From assembly GCA_013361095.1 (NCBI GenBank), contig JAATWA010000002.1, positions 1-64,000 on the forward strand: a DNA stretch of 64,000 bases. The letters run 5' to 3'. Both the position numbers and the translations under genes were made by a program. Under the pieces are notes generated by a model that was given only the letters and a program-made list of their open reading frames with translations, did not search any database and was not told where the DNA came from. The DNA is from Pseudanabaena biceps. GTDB lineage: Bacteria > Cyanobacteriota > Cyanobacteriia > Pseudanabaenales > Pseudanabaenaceae. How positions within the stretch are numbered: the first letter of the stretch is position 1; every line of letters starts with the position of its first letter. Positions 1-8,593 of the stretch are shown one piece after another.

Positions 1-49
1 ATTCGCAGTTCGCGTAATTGTTTGGGGAATTGTTGCCTAAAGGCTTCTG

Positions 50-541
50 ATGACTAAAGCTATTCCTGATAAGTGCAAAAAGTGTGCGATGCTCTCGGCG
101 GCTCAGGCTCAAGAACTTCATGGTGAGTTGGGCGATCGCTGTTGGAATCCTGCGGTTTGCTATAGTCGCCGTTCCTATGCCCGTCATCGCGATCGCCGCA
201 ATCTAATTCGCTCTCGTCAACGTGGTGATTCCGATGAAAATTTAGTTGTGAATACTGATGAATTTTCATCGATTTTTTGGGCGGTGTTAGTGGTTTATCG
301 ACAGCCGGGAACTGATACACCAATTCATGCGATCGCTGTTCAGATTTGGAAAGGGCAAGAAAAGTTTGCGGCGGTTCCACCAATTCATTGTGCAGGGATG
401 GTTGCGACGCAAGTGCATACTTATGTCCAGAAAGTATTGGTTTTGCTAGAGTCAAATTATGGGATTAAGAAATTTGCCAGTCAAGAACGTCTCGATCCTT
501 GGCTTTGTCCTTTGCGTCCTTGCCCTTGTCATTCAAATTAA
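50..541 (+). CDS. Conserved cyanobacterial hypothetical protein with Cys cluster
   Basis: A 163-residue soluble protein I cannot assign to a function. The N-terminus has CKKC at about residues 9-12 followed by a CW...C pair near residues 31-37 and an arginine-rich stretch (SRRSYARHRDRRN), which together look like a small zinc-binding, possibly nucleic-acid-binding, module. The C-terminus is also Cys-rich (CPLRPCPC). It sits 14 bp upstream of a second unknown gene on the same strand, so the two are probably co-transcribed. Their position beside a Dnd-associated methyltransferase suggests a link to the defence island, but this is inference from context only. Confidence 0.6.
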   Translation: MTKAIPDKCKKCAMLSAAQAQELHGELGDRCWNPAVCYSRRSYARHRDRRNLIRSRQRGDSDENLVVNTDEFSSIFWAVLVVYRQPGTDTPIHAIAVQIWKGQEKFAAVPPIHCAGMVATQVHTYVQKVLVLLESNYGIKKFASQERLDPWLCPLRPCPCHSN

Positions 542-555
542 TTTTCACTGTGACA

Positions 556-1218
556 ATGAAAGTTAAACAGCTTGAGTTGAATTTATGGGATGTCATTTCG
601 ACTGCGAGACAGACTCCTGAAGATGCAAATTTTCTAATGGTGTTTAAACTTTTAGATTTGACTTTGATTGATCTTGATACGCGATCGCAGTTACGAGTGG
701 CAGGAGAGGCAGTTTGTCAGATTGCTGATTTGTTTTGTGATCGCTCTAATTTTTTATTTGAGGAGTTACATTCTCGTGCGATAAAGGGGGAGCCGATCAT
801 GGCTGATGATGCTTTTGATCGTTATGTGCGTCAGTCGATGGTGGTTGATTTTGACCAGTTTATTGAGCCTTTGCAAAGTTTACCTAGGAAGATTCCTGAA
901 CAAACGAAACATGGTAATTCGATGGTTGGCGCAATTGATAAGGAGATTTTGATTCAAGTTTTAGAACAGAAAAGTTTGCTTAGTATGGAAGAGGAATTTG
1001 AACGGGCGATTAGTACTGCTCATGCTGAAGATGTTTCGAGTTGGATTGAAGCGATCGTGCATTGCATTGCTAATAATTCTTCTCCTATACGTTTGATAGA
1101 TTTGCAAAAGGATTTGAAATTGCAAATCGTCGAAACTTGGCTAGGTTTACTTTTGGGTGATTTTAAACTTGAGCAACGAGGACGCTTTTATGATTCAAGC
1201 GAGATTTGGATTAGCTAG
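556..1218 (+). CDS. Hypothetical protein, cyanobacterial, defence-island neighbour
   Basis: A 220-residue, mostly helical, soluble protein of unknown function. I start it at the ATG at 556 (MKVKQLELNLWDV) because the open frame upstream of it overlaps the end of the previous gene and looks non-conserved. It follows the Cys-cluster protein by 14 bp on the same strand. Its last bases overlap the convergent methyltransferase gene by 8 bp. No catalytic motif or membrane segment is visible. Confidence 0.55.
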   Translation: MKVKQLELNLWDVISTARQTPEDANFLMVFKLLDLTLIDLDTRSQLRVAGEAVCQIADLFCDRSNFLFEELHSRAIKGEPIMADDAFDRYVRQSMVVDFDQFIEPLQSLPRKIPEQTKHGNSMVGAIDKEILIQVLEQKSLLSMEEEFERAISTAHAEDVSSWIEAIVHCIANNSSPIRLIDLQKDLKLQIVETWLGLLLGDFKLEQRGRFYDSSEIWIS

Positions 1219-3328
1219 AATGTATTTCTTCTAATTTCTTGGATTTGCGTTGTGCTTTCACACACTTAATCATCTCTGGGTCAGCGTCTTTGATCCAGAC
1301 AAGACGATGCCCTTGAAGTTCCGCACAGTACTCTTTTAATTTTTGTTGCCATTCTTGCCAGAGTGAGATGTCCCTCATATTTTCTAGCAATCCCCAACTT
1401 TCTTCTTGTTTGGTTAATTTGGCAAATTTTTCATACTGTGAGTAGTCGGGAAGGATATAAGCATCTTTGCAATGAAGTACGGGAGGATTATCGGAGTTGT
1501 GATAGTCACGATAACGAACCTGTAAATCTCTCAGATCAATTTGCATTGAGGCTTGCATCTTTGGATGGGGATCTCGATCAAAGTCGGGATAAAAAAGATA
1601 GCTGATTTTTGGTTTGTGCAGATGGAATTTAATTAAAGTAGCCCCATCCATTCTCCCAATGGTGCGGCTGGCACATCCTTCATACAGTCTGAGCATAGTA
1701 TCAAGATGTTCTAATGCCGAAATGTGAACATAGAGGGCTTGATCATCCAGTCTGCCAATTCTGCTGTTTCGACAACAGGTAGCGATGAATCCTACTCTAC
1801 CTAAATTAAATAACATCAGATCAGCAGTAGTACTTGCACCTTGATAAGAGCCAAATAGAGATTTGATATCGGTTTGGTATTGCGTTGAAAGTTGGCTTAA
1901 TTTGAGTCGTTTGTAAGGGTTATCAAAATTGCTGAGGGCTAGGAATACCAGAATATCTTGACGGCGCTTATCGGCGATCGCATCCCATTCATCTTGATTT
2001 GTGGCACTGATAATCAAGTTAAAGGCGCGGCGTACTGTTCCAAATTCTGTCAGCAACGGCTCAAAGTTTGGTAATTCTTCGCCAATGGGTAATCTGCCTC
2101 GCTCTGTAAAGAAATCCATAAGGGGATTAAGTAATTCGCGATAGTCTTCAAAGCGTTTGGAGACAAGTCGGATTCTGGGTGTGGTGGCTCTCGAACGAAA
2201 CCGTGATGCTCTGAAGCTTTGCGCTTGCATTTCGTCACGAAATATAAAATAAATGCCGAGAGCGACAGGCACAGAATCTACGCCTAACACTTGATCGATA
2301 TAGAGTTTGAGTTCTTCTTGTTCATAATACTTCTGGAAAGTGTTACGGCTACTCACCACACCGTCACTGTAGGCGATTTGTCCTTTGCCCACATCACCGA
2401 TTAAAACTTGTGCGGCGACTATCAAAACTTTTTGGGTTAATTCCCATGCTTTGATGAGGGCTTCTCGTCTTTCGATCTGTGATTCGATGACGTTGATGAT
2501 ATAGCCGAGGTTGACGATTTCGGCGCTGGTACGATCGCTTTGTGTTCGATAGTATGGGTCCCAACCATTGCTGGTAAAGCCGCGATCACTAATTCTTTTA
2601 ATATCTTCACCATGACCACAGCCATAATCAAAGAAGGTTGAGCTTTCTGTAAATAGTCCTGCTTCTAGGGCAAGTCGAACGGGTTTAGATAGATCGGGGC
2701 GATGAATTGCCGCTTTATGTCGATCAATTTTGATATCTTCTTTTAGACCCTCAACCACTTCGACAGGCTCAGTGCATCGCCCAGCTCCTCTCCCAGAGGA
2801 CGAGAGGAGCAAAATGACTTGATGATCTTTCAGTTCAACATTGTATTCCTGTAAACGTTGTTCCCATCCTTTACGAGTGCCGATGGTGCGAGTCTCATGA
2901 AATAGCCCGCTCGCTTCTTCTTGTTTGGTTAGTTGAGCAAATAGTTTATAGTGAGGATAGTCAGAATTTACAAAGGTTTCTTTGCGATGGAGAATGGGCG
3001 GATTGAGAGAGTTGTAATAGTCTCGTTGCTGGACTGTTTGGGCTTTTAGGTCAACTTGAATACTTTGATGCAATGCGGGATGTGGGTCGTTATCGAATTC
3101 TGGATAGAACAGGTAGGAGATTTTGGGTTGTTCGTAGTTGAATTTAATAATGGTGAATTGGATAGATTTTGGTAGTAATAATCTGGCTTGGCGATCACAT
3201 TCTTGTAATTGTGGAGAGAGATAGGCGATCACCGAGAAATGGACATAAAGCGCATTGGGTAACTTTTTGCCAACATTGCTTTGCTGACATAGGTTAATTA
3301 TTTGACTGTGATCACAACCTATAATCAT
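1211..3328 (-). CDS. DNA phosphorothioation-associated putative methyltransferase
   Basis: A 705-residue protein with a central Rossmann methyltransferase domain. The SAM-binding motif FDYGCGHGEDI lies near residue 235, followed by GWDPYY. The preceding HKAAIHR...LSKPVRLALE block is, as I remember it, the signature of the Dnd-associated methyltransferase family (TIGR04096 from memory). The N-terminal ~170 residues and the last ~170 residues are copies of one module: both have ALYVH, KPKISYLFYP, DPHP, RDY(Y/H)NS, NPP(I/V)LH and KLTKQEE in the same order. A foreign-looking repeat is inserted in frame near residues 172-191. The substrate base is not readable from sequence. It is divergent from the gene at 3357, with only 28 bp between them. 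Confidence 0.8.
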   Translation of the reverse strand: MIIGCDHSQIINLCQQSNVGKKLPNALYVHFSVIAYLSPQLQECDRQARLLLPKSIQFTIIKFNYEQPKISYLFYPEFDNDPHPALHQSIQVDLKAQTVQQRDYYNSLNPPILHRKETFVNSDYPHYKLFAQLTKQEEASGLFHETRTIGTRKGWEQRLQEYNVELKDHQVILLLSSSGRGAGRCTEPVEVVEGLKEDIKIDRHKAAIHRPDLSKPVRLALEAGLFTESSTFFDYGCGHGEDIKRISDRGFTSNGWDPYYRTQSDRTSAEIVNLGYIINVIESQIERREALIKAWELTQKVLIVAAQVLIGDVGKGQIAYSDGVVSSRNTFQKYYEQEELKLYIDQVLGVDSVPVALGIYFIFRDEMQAQSFRASRFRSRATTPRIRLVSKRFEDYRELLNPLMDFFTERGRLPIGEELPNFEPLLTEFGTVRRAFNLIISATNQDEWDAIADKRRQDILVFLALSNFDNPYKRLKLSQLSTQYQTDIKSLFGSYQGASTTADLMLFNLGRVGFIATCCRNSRIGRLDDQALYVHISALEHLDTMLRLYEGCASRTIGRMDGATLIKFHLHKPKISYLFYPDFDRDPHPKMQASMQIDLRDLQVRYRDYHNSDNPPVLHCKDAYILPDYSQYEKFAKLTKQEESWGLLENMRDISLWQEWQQKLKEYCAELQGHRLVWIKDADPEMIKCVKAQRKSKKLEEIHSS
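2755..2810. repeat. Dispersed palindromic repeat inserted in frame
   Basis: The segment begins CCACTTCGACAGGCTCAGTG, a string I recognise as a widely dispersed bacterial repeat, and runs into a perfect hairpin GCTCCTCTC (2784-2792) / GAGAGGAGC (2802-2810). It lies inside the methyltransferase gene and is translated as the low-complexity stretch SSSGRGAGRCTEPVEV without breaking the frame. The duplicated module at the other end of the protein lacks this insertion. Confidence 0.6.
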
Positions 3329-3356
3329 TGTGGGAGCAAACTAATCCAACATATAT

Positions 3357-3968
3357 ATGTATCCAGAATACTCCCTTGGCAAATATCTAACACTAAAAGA
3401 TTTTTGTACTTGCACAAAGACATACCGCAGATATTATGACAAAATTAATCCCTATCCACAAACCAATATCGAAGAAACCCTATTAGCGCTGAAAAATTTA
3501 CATCAATGGATTATTGATCCAGTCATTGACTATTTTGGGAAGGATAAATTTTGCTTGACCTATGGATTTTGCTCCCCTGACTTAAAAAAGTGGTTATCAA
3601 AGAAAGATCCTGTAACAGGTCTAAAATACGGACGTGTTGCTCCAGAAATCGATCAACACATGGCTCATGAAATTAATAAAAATGGCAATTACTACTGTTC
3701 CCGTTTAGGATCTGCCTGCGATTTTAAAATCACAAACATTACCAGTAATATAATTGTAGATTGGATTTTGGCGAACCGTTTGCCCTTTGATTCGCTATAC
3801 TTTTATGGCTTAGATCGATCGCTGCATATTAGCTATGGATTTCAGCATAAGCGAGATATTCGTGCATTTAATGATCGCGGTGTTCCAACCCAAAAGGGTA
3901 TTGAGAGTTGGGTTAAGTTGGCAAAGCAAACTAAAGAGTATTCAGACTATCAACAGCAATACTTCTAG
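3357..3968 (+). CDS. Hedgehog/DD-peptidase (M15-like) fold protein
   Basis: A 203-residue protein without a signal peptide. The block YYCSRLGSACDFKI (about residues 112-125) followed by LYFYG.DRSLHISYG (about 150-162) follows the Sx(H)xxGxAxD ... xHxx pattern of M15/Hedgehog-type zinc peptidases. The usual first His appears replaced (SRLGSACD), so zinc binding and peptidase activity are doubtful. Similar phage and plasmid proteins act as murein hydrolases, but a cytosolic protein in a defence island may do something else. It is followed directly by the DUF4007 pseudogene. The fold call is inference from pattern. Confidence 0.5.
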   Translation: MYPEYSLGKYLTLKDFCTCTKTYRRYYDKINPYPQTNIEETLLALKNLHQWIIDPVIDYFGKDKFCLTYGFCSPDLKKWLSKKDPVTGLKYGRVAPEIDQHMAHEINKNGNYYCSRLGSACDFKITNITSNIIVDWILANRLPFDSLYFYGLDRSLHISYGFQHKRDIRAFNDRGVPTQKGIESWVKLAKQTKEYSDYQQQYF

Positions 3969-3975
3969 CGGCTCG

Positions 3976-4846
3976 GAATTAATTTTTGCTCGGCATTAGA
4001 CGTTTTAATCTCGGTATAGCTGGTTGAAGAAAAGATTTCAGGCAGTCAGCGAAAATTCGGGGATTTTCCTAGAAAAAGATGCTCACATTCAGCTAGAGGT
4101 AGGCAAAAACATGGCGAAGGCAATTCGCTATTGGTGTGGGGCGTTTAAGTTGATTGAGGACGATCGCGATTGTCAACCATCACAATTCAGGAGGATGTTA
4201 CTTGGTGATGATGGTTATGATCCTTTTTTAGAAGATCCCGCTTCGTTGTGGTTGTTACATTGGCATTTGTTAAAGCAACCATGTAGAGCCACAGCTTGGT
4301 ACGCTGCCTTTAATGCTTTACGTCAAGCTGAATTTACGTCTGAGGATTTGAAATTAGCATTGGTAAAGTATCGAGATGCTTTGGAAAATCGAACTTTTGA
4401 AGCCTCACTAAAAAAAGATGCTACTTGTTTATTGAGAATACGTTAGACAGGGCGATGACATTAGTCTGAACGAAGACAATTTGGATTGTCCTTTTGCAGA
4501 ATTAGGTTTGATTCAAAGGGCAGGTGACTCTTTGCATTACGCATTGCGGATTGGATCTAAACCAAATCTCCATGCCGAAATTGTAGTCGCGGCTTGTCTA
4601 GATTTTGCTGAATCCCTTAGTAGTGGTCAGAGAACAATCTCCTTATCACAATTGTTATTTGATGAAGGCAGTCCAAAGATGGTGTTTAAACTGTCTGAGA
4701 GTGCGCTTTGTGATGCGATCAAGCAATTAGCAAGGTGGTGTAATGAGATCTTCTTATCGGAAAGCGCAGGCTTAATTCAGATGACATTCACCGATGCGCC
4801 AACCAAATTCAGTCAAACAATCTTGAATAAATACTACAAACATTAA
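3976..4846 (+). pseudogene. DUF4007 (SspB-type) pseudogene: two stops and a frameshift
   Basis: In one frame the DNA reads IFARH, stop (3997-3999), TF, stop (4006-4008), SRYSWLKKRFQAVSEN, then EVGKNMAKAIRYW and DGYDPFLEDPASLWLLHWHL. This is the DUF4007 pattern, whose normal N-terminus is close to FARHETF..R(Y/F)GWLKKGF. Near 4437-4447 the frame changes and continues as YVRQGDDISLNEDNLDCPFAELGLI to the stop at 4844. To my knowledge DUF4007 is the family of SspB, the nicking subunit of the single-strand phosphorothioation system SspABCD, and also occurs in related sulfur-modification cassettes. With two nonsense codons plus a frameshift the gene is almost certainly dead. Confidence 0.75.
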
Positions 4847-5296
4847 TGCTTAAGTTATCAGAATATTTTCATTTAAATTGCCGCTATGCGAGATCTATAA
4901 ATCTAGAGCGAGATCTTGATAACCCCAATTCAGTAAATGGTTATGTCTTAACTGATCGCTCTTTAATATGCGCTCAAACAAATTTTGGTGGATGTGCCTG
5001 AATTTGAGCAGACTCAAGCGATTACACTAATAACAGGGGTATATGGGACGGGAAAATCAGCATTTGCCCATTTTTTGACTTGTCTTTGTGCTGGTGAAAC
5101 GGTAGTTAAGCAAGATGCTTTGGCGATCGCCGAAAAAGCACTCACGGAAGCAGAATTTCAAAAATTAAATCATAATTTACCTGAAAAAGCTTGCTTTAGG
5201 GCGATCGCTACGGCGCAAAGAGAACCTCTAGCACATACAATTATCCAAGCTTTGGATTATGTTATAGGTCTTTTTTGGAAGAAGAGTAAGCTTTAG
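4846..5296 (+). pseudogene. N-terminal remnant of large SspC-like ATPase
   Basis: The ATG overlaps the DUF4007 stop (TAATG). The first frame reads MLKLSEYFHLNCRYARSINL..DLDNP..VNGYVLTDRSL and stops at 4999. A one-base shift near 4967-4970 restores ALKQILVDV and then a clear Walker A, GVYGTGKS, with SAFAHFLTCLCA. Coding homology ends at 5296. The pairing of DUF4007 with an immediately downstream P-loop ATPase matches sspB-sspC order. Family members are over 1000 residues, so only about a tenth remains here; a candidate C-terminal piece lies at 8594. The SspC name is inference; the P-loop and frameshift are seen directly. Confidence 0.65.
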
Positions 5297-5469
5297 ATCG
5301 CAACTCAGCTTGTGGATCTATCCTGAGATGTTAGAGATGGTCATAAAGTCGATAATTAAGACTGAATTACAGCTAATGAAGAAAGCAATAACAGTGCGAT
5401 CGCTGTTGACCTGTACGATATATTCGTGTTGCAACGTAATTTTAACAATAAACTGAGTGGAGATCGTTG

Positions 5470-6114
5470 ATGAGTCACGGGACTAATGAATTGCCAAAGT
5501 CAGAGCAGCTAAATATTGAAGCATTTTCAAAGCTATTTACACATACAGCGAATTCATACAAATATCTATTTTTCTTGGCGTTGTTGAGTATTCTGAAACA
5601 AAGAAACTTTGATCATGCTCCTATTTCACTACATGATCTTATGGTTGAAATGTTGGTCATTGCTTGGCAGGCATATCATCCACATCGGTTATCGTTTGGC
5701 AATAAGGACATGATCGCTGGGAGACTTGATGTTTTTGCTGAAGTTGGGATCAATCTATCAGGAGGAGAGTTGCGGAAGATGATCGCTTCTGAAATGTTAA
5801 GTACTACCAAAGAGTTGAAAAAATTTGCTCCTTACCGTTTGATTAGACCATTTTTTGAAACGGAACTCAAGGGAGTTAAAAGTGGTGAGACAAATCAAAA
5901 TATTGCCGCATTATCTCGCGATCGTTTTCAAGAGAGCAAACCTTTATATTGTTTTGATAGCAAAAGTGAGTCTGTTATCGTACATCCTGAATGGGTTCAG
6001 TATTTGAAAGAACACTATAAAGTAATTCACAACTGGGCTTTTGAGGTATGGCTTGAGTACATGCAACAATGTAATCCAAACATCACAGATCTAGTTGGCA
6101 AGATCCTAGGCTAG
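5470..6114 (+). CDS. N-terminal half of HNH endonuclease family protein, HNH domain absent
   Basis: A 214-residue protein starting at ATG 5470 (a TTG lies directly before it). The sequence FTHTANSYKYLFFLALLSILKQR, PYRLIRPFFETELK, KPLYCFD and WLEYMQQCNPN resembles the long N-terminal domain of cyanobacterial HNH endonucleases that sit in modification-dependent restriction clusters. In those proteins the HNH motif follows the QRCNP block; here the frame stops a few residues later and no HNH residues are found downstream. It may be a truncated remnant or a retained regulatory or DNA-sensing half. The 173 bp upstream hold no other gene. Confidence 0.55.
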   Translation: MSHGTNELPKSEQLNIEAFSKLFTHTANSYKYLFFLALLSILKQRNFDHAPISLHDLMVEMLVIAWQAYHPHRLSFGNKDMIAGRLDVFAEVGINLSGGELRKMIASEMLSTTKELKKFAPYRLIRPFFETELKGVKSGETNQNIAALSRDRFQESKPLYCFDSKSESVIVHPEWVQYLKEHYKVIHNWAFEVWLEYMQQCNPNITDLVGKILG

Positions 6115-6124
6115 TAATGGTTTT

Positions 6125-6640
6125 ATGGTGAAGATTATGACCGACTACTACGATTTTGAAACGACACAAGAACTACATAAGAACATAAGCTACTATACTC
6201 AAAGGTTTATACTTTATCCTGAAAAGATAATGGGGTTAACACTTCCAGTTGATTTGAGATGGCAATCTATACAATTTATTTCAGATAATAAGTCCGCCGT
6301 TTCTGAACAACAAGGTGTTTATGCTTTTGTTATTCGGCATGAAGACAGTAATCTACCCGTACATGGATATATCGCTTATTTTGGAATTACCACAAGAACA
6401 TTAAGAGATCGCTATGGAGAATACTTGCAAGATCAGAAACGTCCAAAGCGTCCGCCTATTCATGAATTATTAAACAAGTGGAAGAATTGTATATATTTTT
6501 GCTTTGCTGAAGTTATGGATATAAATATCGATCTTCATACCATTGAGAAACAGTTGAATGGTTCTATGCTCCCGCCATACTCAACACAGGATTTTGATGC
6601 TGATATTCGTCAAGCCAAAGGTATTTGGGAGAAAACTTAG
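6125..6640 (+). CDS. GIY-YIG-like protein
   Basis: A 171-residue protein. The segment GVYAFV (about residue 64) followed by YIAYFGIT.RTLRDRYGEY (about 85-103) fits the GIY-(10-20)-YIG pattern, with the Arg expected in the second helix. A downstream Glu (HTIEKQL) is a candidate metal ligand. The stop TAG at 6638 overlaps the AGGAGG ribosome binding site of the DGQHR gene that follows, so the two are very likely one operon. The association suggests a nuclease or DNA-binding partner of the DGQHR protein. Activity is unproven. Confidence 0.6.
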   Translation: MVKIMTDYYDFETTQELHKNISYYTQRFILYPEKIMGLTLPVDLRWQSIQFISDNKSAVSEQQGVYAFVIRHEDSNLPVHGYIAYFGITTRTLRDRYGEYLQDQKRPKRPPIHELLNKWKNCIYFCFAEVMDINIDLHTIEKQLNGSMLPPYSTQDFDADIRQAKGIWEKT

Positions 6641-6648
6641 GAGGATTT

Positions 6649-7896
6649 ATGAAACGACAGTACCTTCCAGCATTGCGTGGACTCTTTGGTGACTGGGTAT
6701 ATTATTCGTGCCTGATGCCCATGTCAGATGTTGTCAATCGAGTACAATTTGCTGACGAAATTCACAAGAGTCAAAAACTCTCAGATATGATTCAGCGAAG
6801 GTTAAGTATAGGTCGAGGCAAAGAAATTGCTAATTATCTTCTAAAAGAAGAACAGCGCTTCTTTAATTCATTAGTTGTTGCTCTCTACGGCGGTAAACCT
6901 TCTTGGCACGGATTTGAAAATTTTCGAGCACTTCAAGATGATATCGATCTTGAAGATATTCCAAATGATGCTAAAAACAGCCTAGGATTTCTTAGCTTTA
7001 CTGGGGATGAGAAGATATTCGCGATAGATGGGCAGCATCGTCTAGCTGGGATGAGAGAAGCGGTCAAATCTAAGTCTGAACTCGGTACAGATGAAGTCCC
7101 ACTTATCTTTGTTGCCCATAGAGAAACTGAAGAAGGCAGAATACGAACTAGAAAGCTTTTTACAACACTGAATAAGACAGCTCGACCTGTAGGTAAAGGA
7201 GAAATAATTGCTCTTGATGAGTGTGATGTTATGGCAATTGTCACTCGTCATCTCATCGAAAACCATGAATTTTTCAAAGAAGATAGAATTCTCTTCGTTC
7301 AAAACAGTAATATGCCATCTACTAATATTACTGAGTTTACAACCATTGGCAATATCTACGATGTTCTTACAATAGTTTTTACAAAGATCAAAGAGACAAA
7401 ACGTTCACATGAATTGAAATTCTTTCGACCTAGCGATGAGAAATTGGATGAGTATATTCAATTTGCTGATATATTTTTTCGTGGTTTAGCTGAGGCTTTT
7501 CCTGCGCTTAAGGAATACTTTACTTCGGATAAAGATTCTAAGGTGATTGAAAAATATAGAAATAAAAATGGTGGTAATGTTCTTTTTAGACCTGTTGGCT
7601 TGCAGATTTTTACTGAGGTTATTAGTACTCTAACCGCTCAAAAATTACCTCTCAAAAAAGCAATTGAGCTTGCAGCAAAACTACCAACTGAACTCAACGA
7701 TAACCCTTACGTTGGCGTAATATGGCTTGCTAGCTCAATGAGAATGAACCCCAAGGAGAAAGTTCTCGCTAGAAGACTGCTTCTATATATGTTGTCAAGA
7801 GAAAGTAAGCCAAAGGAGTTACAAGCAATGTACGCAAAACAGCTTGGTGTTGATATTAGTGACTGTCAGCTTCCAGAGAAGTTGTTATCAGATTAG
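6649..7896 (+). CDS. DGQHR-domain protein (DndB-like)
   Basis: A 415-residue protein chosen to start at ATG 6649, which has a perfect AGGAGG at 6639-6644; an upstream alternative start reads into the previous gene. The motif AIDGQHRLAGM sits near residue 125, followed by LFTTLNKTARPVGKGE, the pattern of DGQHR/DndB family proteins. DndB proteins act as transcriptional regulators of dnd operons in studied cases and can bind DNA. This is the second DGQHR protein in the window (the other is at 16175-17755) and is closer in length to canonical DndB. It is paired with a GIY-YIG-like gene, not with dndC. Confidence 0.8.
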   Translation: MKRQYLPALRGLFGDWVYYSCLMPMSDVVNRVQFADEIHKSQKLSDMIQRRLSIGRGKEIANYLLKEEQRFFNSLVVALYGGKPSWHGFENFRALQDDIDLEDIPNDAKNSLGFLSFTGDEKIFAIDGQHRLAGMREAVKSKSELGTDEVPLIFVAHRETEEGRIRTRKLFTTLNKTARPVGKGEIIALDECDVMAIVTRHLIENHEFFKEDRILFVQNSNMPSTNITEFTTIGNIYDVLTIVFTKIKETKRSHELKFFRPSDEKLDEYIQFADIFFRGLAEAFPALKEYFTSDKDSKVIEKYRNKNGGNVLFRPVGLQIFTEVISTLTAQKLPLKKAIELAAKLPTELNDNPYVGVIWLASSMRMNPKEKVLARRLLLYMLSRESKPKELQAMYAKQLGVDISDCQLPEKLLSD

Positions 7897-7907
7897 GTGC
7901 TTCTCGC

Positions 7908-8291
7908 TTACTCAAGTGAAACTGTTATCAAATCCTCAAGTTTCTTGATTCTCTGATCGCCAGATAAGTAGCCAATACCGCGATGGAGATGTAAGCGAAA
8001 CTGTGTGGCAAGAGTTTCTTTGTCTGTTTCTAGTCCATCGTTGTGACAGCGTTGTTTTAGGGCGATCGCTAAAATATCTTCCATATCGCCACCAAAAACT
8101 TTCCATGTCATTTCCACATTACTGTCAGTAGGAATGCGAAAAGGAGAAGGCGGATTTGGCTCGGCAAGGGAACGACAGAATGCCCAATGACAGAGAATAT
8201 TCCACTGGTCGATTTTGGTAATACGTTTGAGTTTGATCAATTGATCTCTAGCGGTTTATGATAGTTTGATCCGTTCAAGCGTTGCTTCCAT
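7908..8291 (-). pseudogene. Second dndE copy disrupted by early stop codon
   Basis: Reading from ATG 8291 gives MEATLERIKLS, then TAA (8258-8256), then TARDQLIKLKR and a protein collinear with the intact DndE at 10150 (DSNVEMTWKVFGGD, ALKQRCHNDGL, TDKETLATQFRLHLHRGIGYLSGD). The stop replaces the Gln codon that follows S in the intact copy (RISQNAREQ), a single C-to-T change. Translation restart could give a shortened product, but the N-terminal helix would be lost. It lies 7 bp downstream of a dndD tail fragment, the same order as the intact locus. Confidence 0.85.
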
Positions 8292-8297
8292 TGTTGA

Positions 8298-8535
8298 TTA
8301 CCAAAAATATCCTTGCTTTACAGTAGTTTGATTGTTCTGAGAGTCATAGTCGAGTAAGTACTCACGAGAGATCGCCCCTTTTTCTCTTAACTTTTTGACA
8401 TTGGATTTACCGATTTCAGTATCAGTTGAAAGCAAAATTACCTGATGACTGGCTTCAGGGAAGTATCTCTCAATTAGATTAGCTCTATGAGAGGAATCTA
8501 GGCGACCAAGCGGTGTGTAGATCGCTATCGGTAGT
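8298..8535 (-). pseudogene. dndD C-terminal fragment
   Basis: On the minus strand this encodes LPIAIYTPLGRLDSSHR..LIERYFPEASHQVILLSTDTEIGK..LDYDSQNNQTTVKQGYFW, stop. It aligns over its full length with the last ~75 residues of the intact DndD (LPVVIDTPLGRLDSSHR ... YFW). The Walker B/D-loop Asp before TPLGRL is Tyr in this copy. Homology breaks down near 8530 with a frame disruption. Together with the adjacent dndE pseudogene it is the remnant of a duplicated or replaced dndDE segment. Confidence 0.85.
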
Positions 8536-8593
8536 CAAACCATTGTTCCAATTTGTCAAGAAGCTGCCTACTTACACCACAAAAACAACGCGC

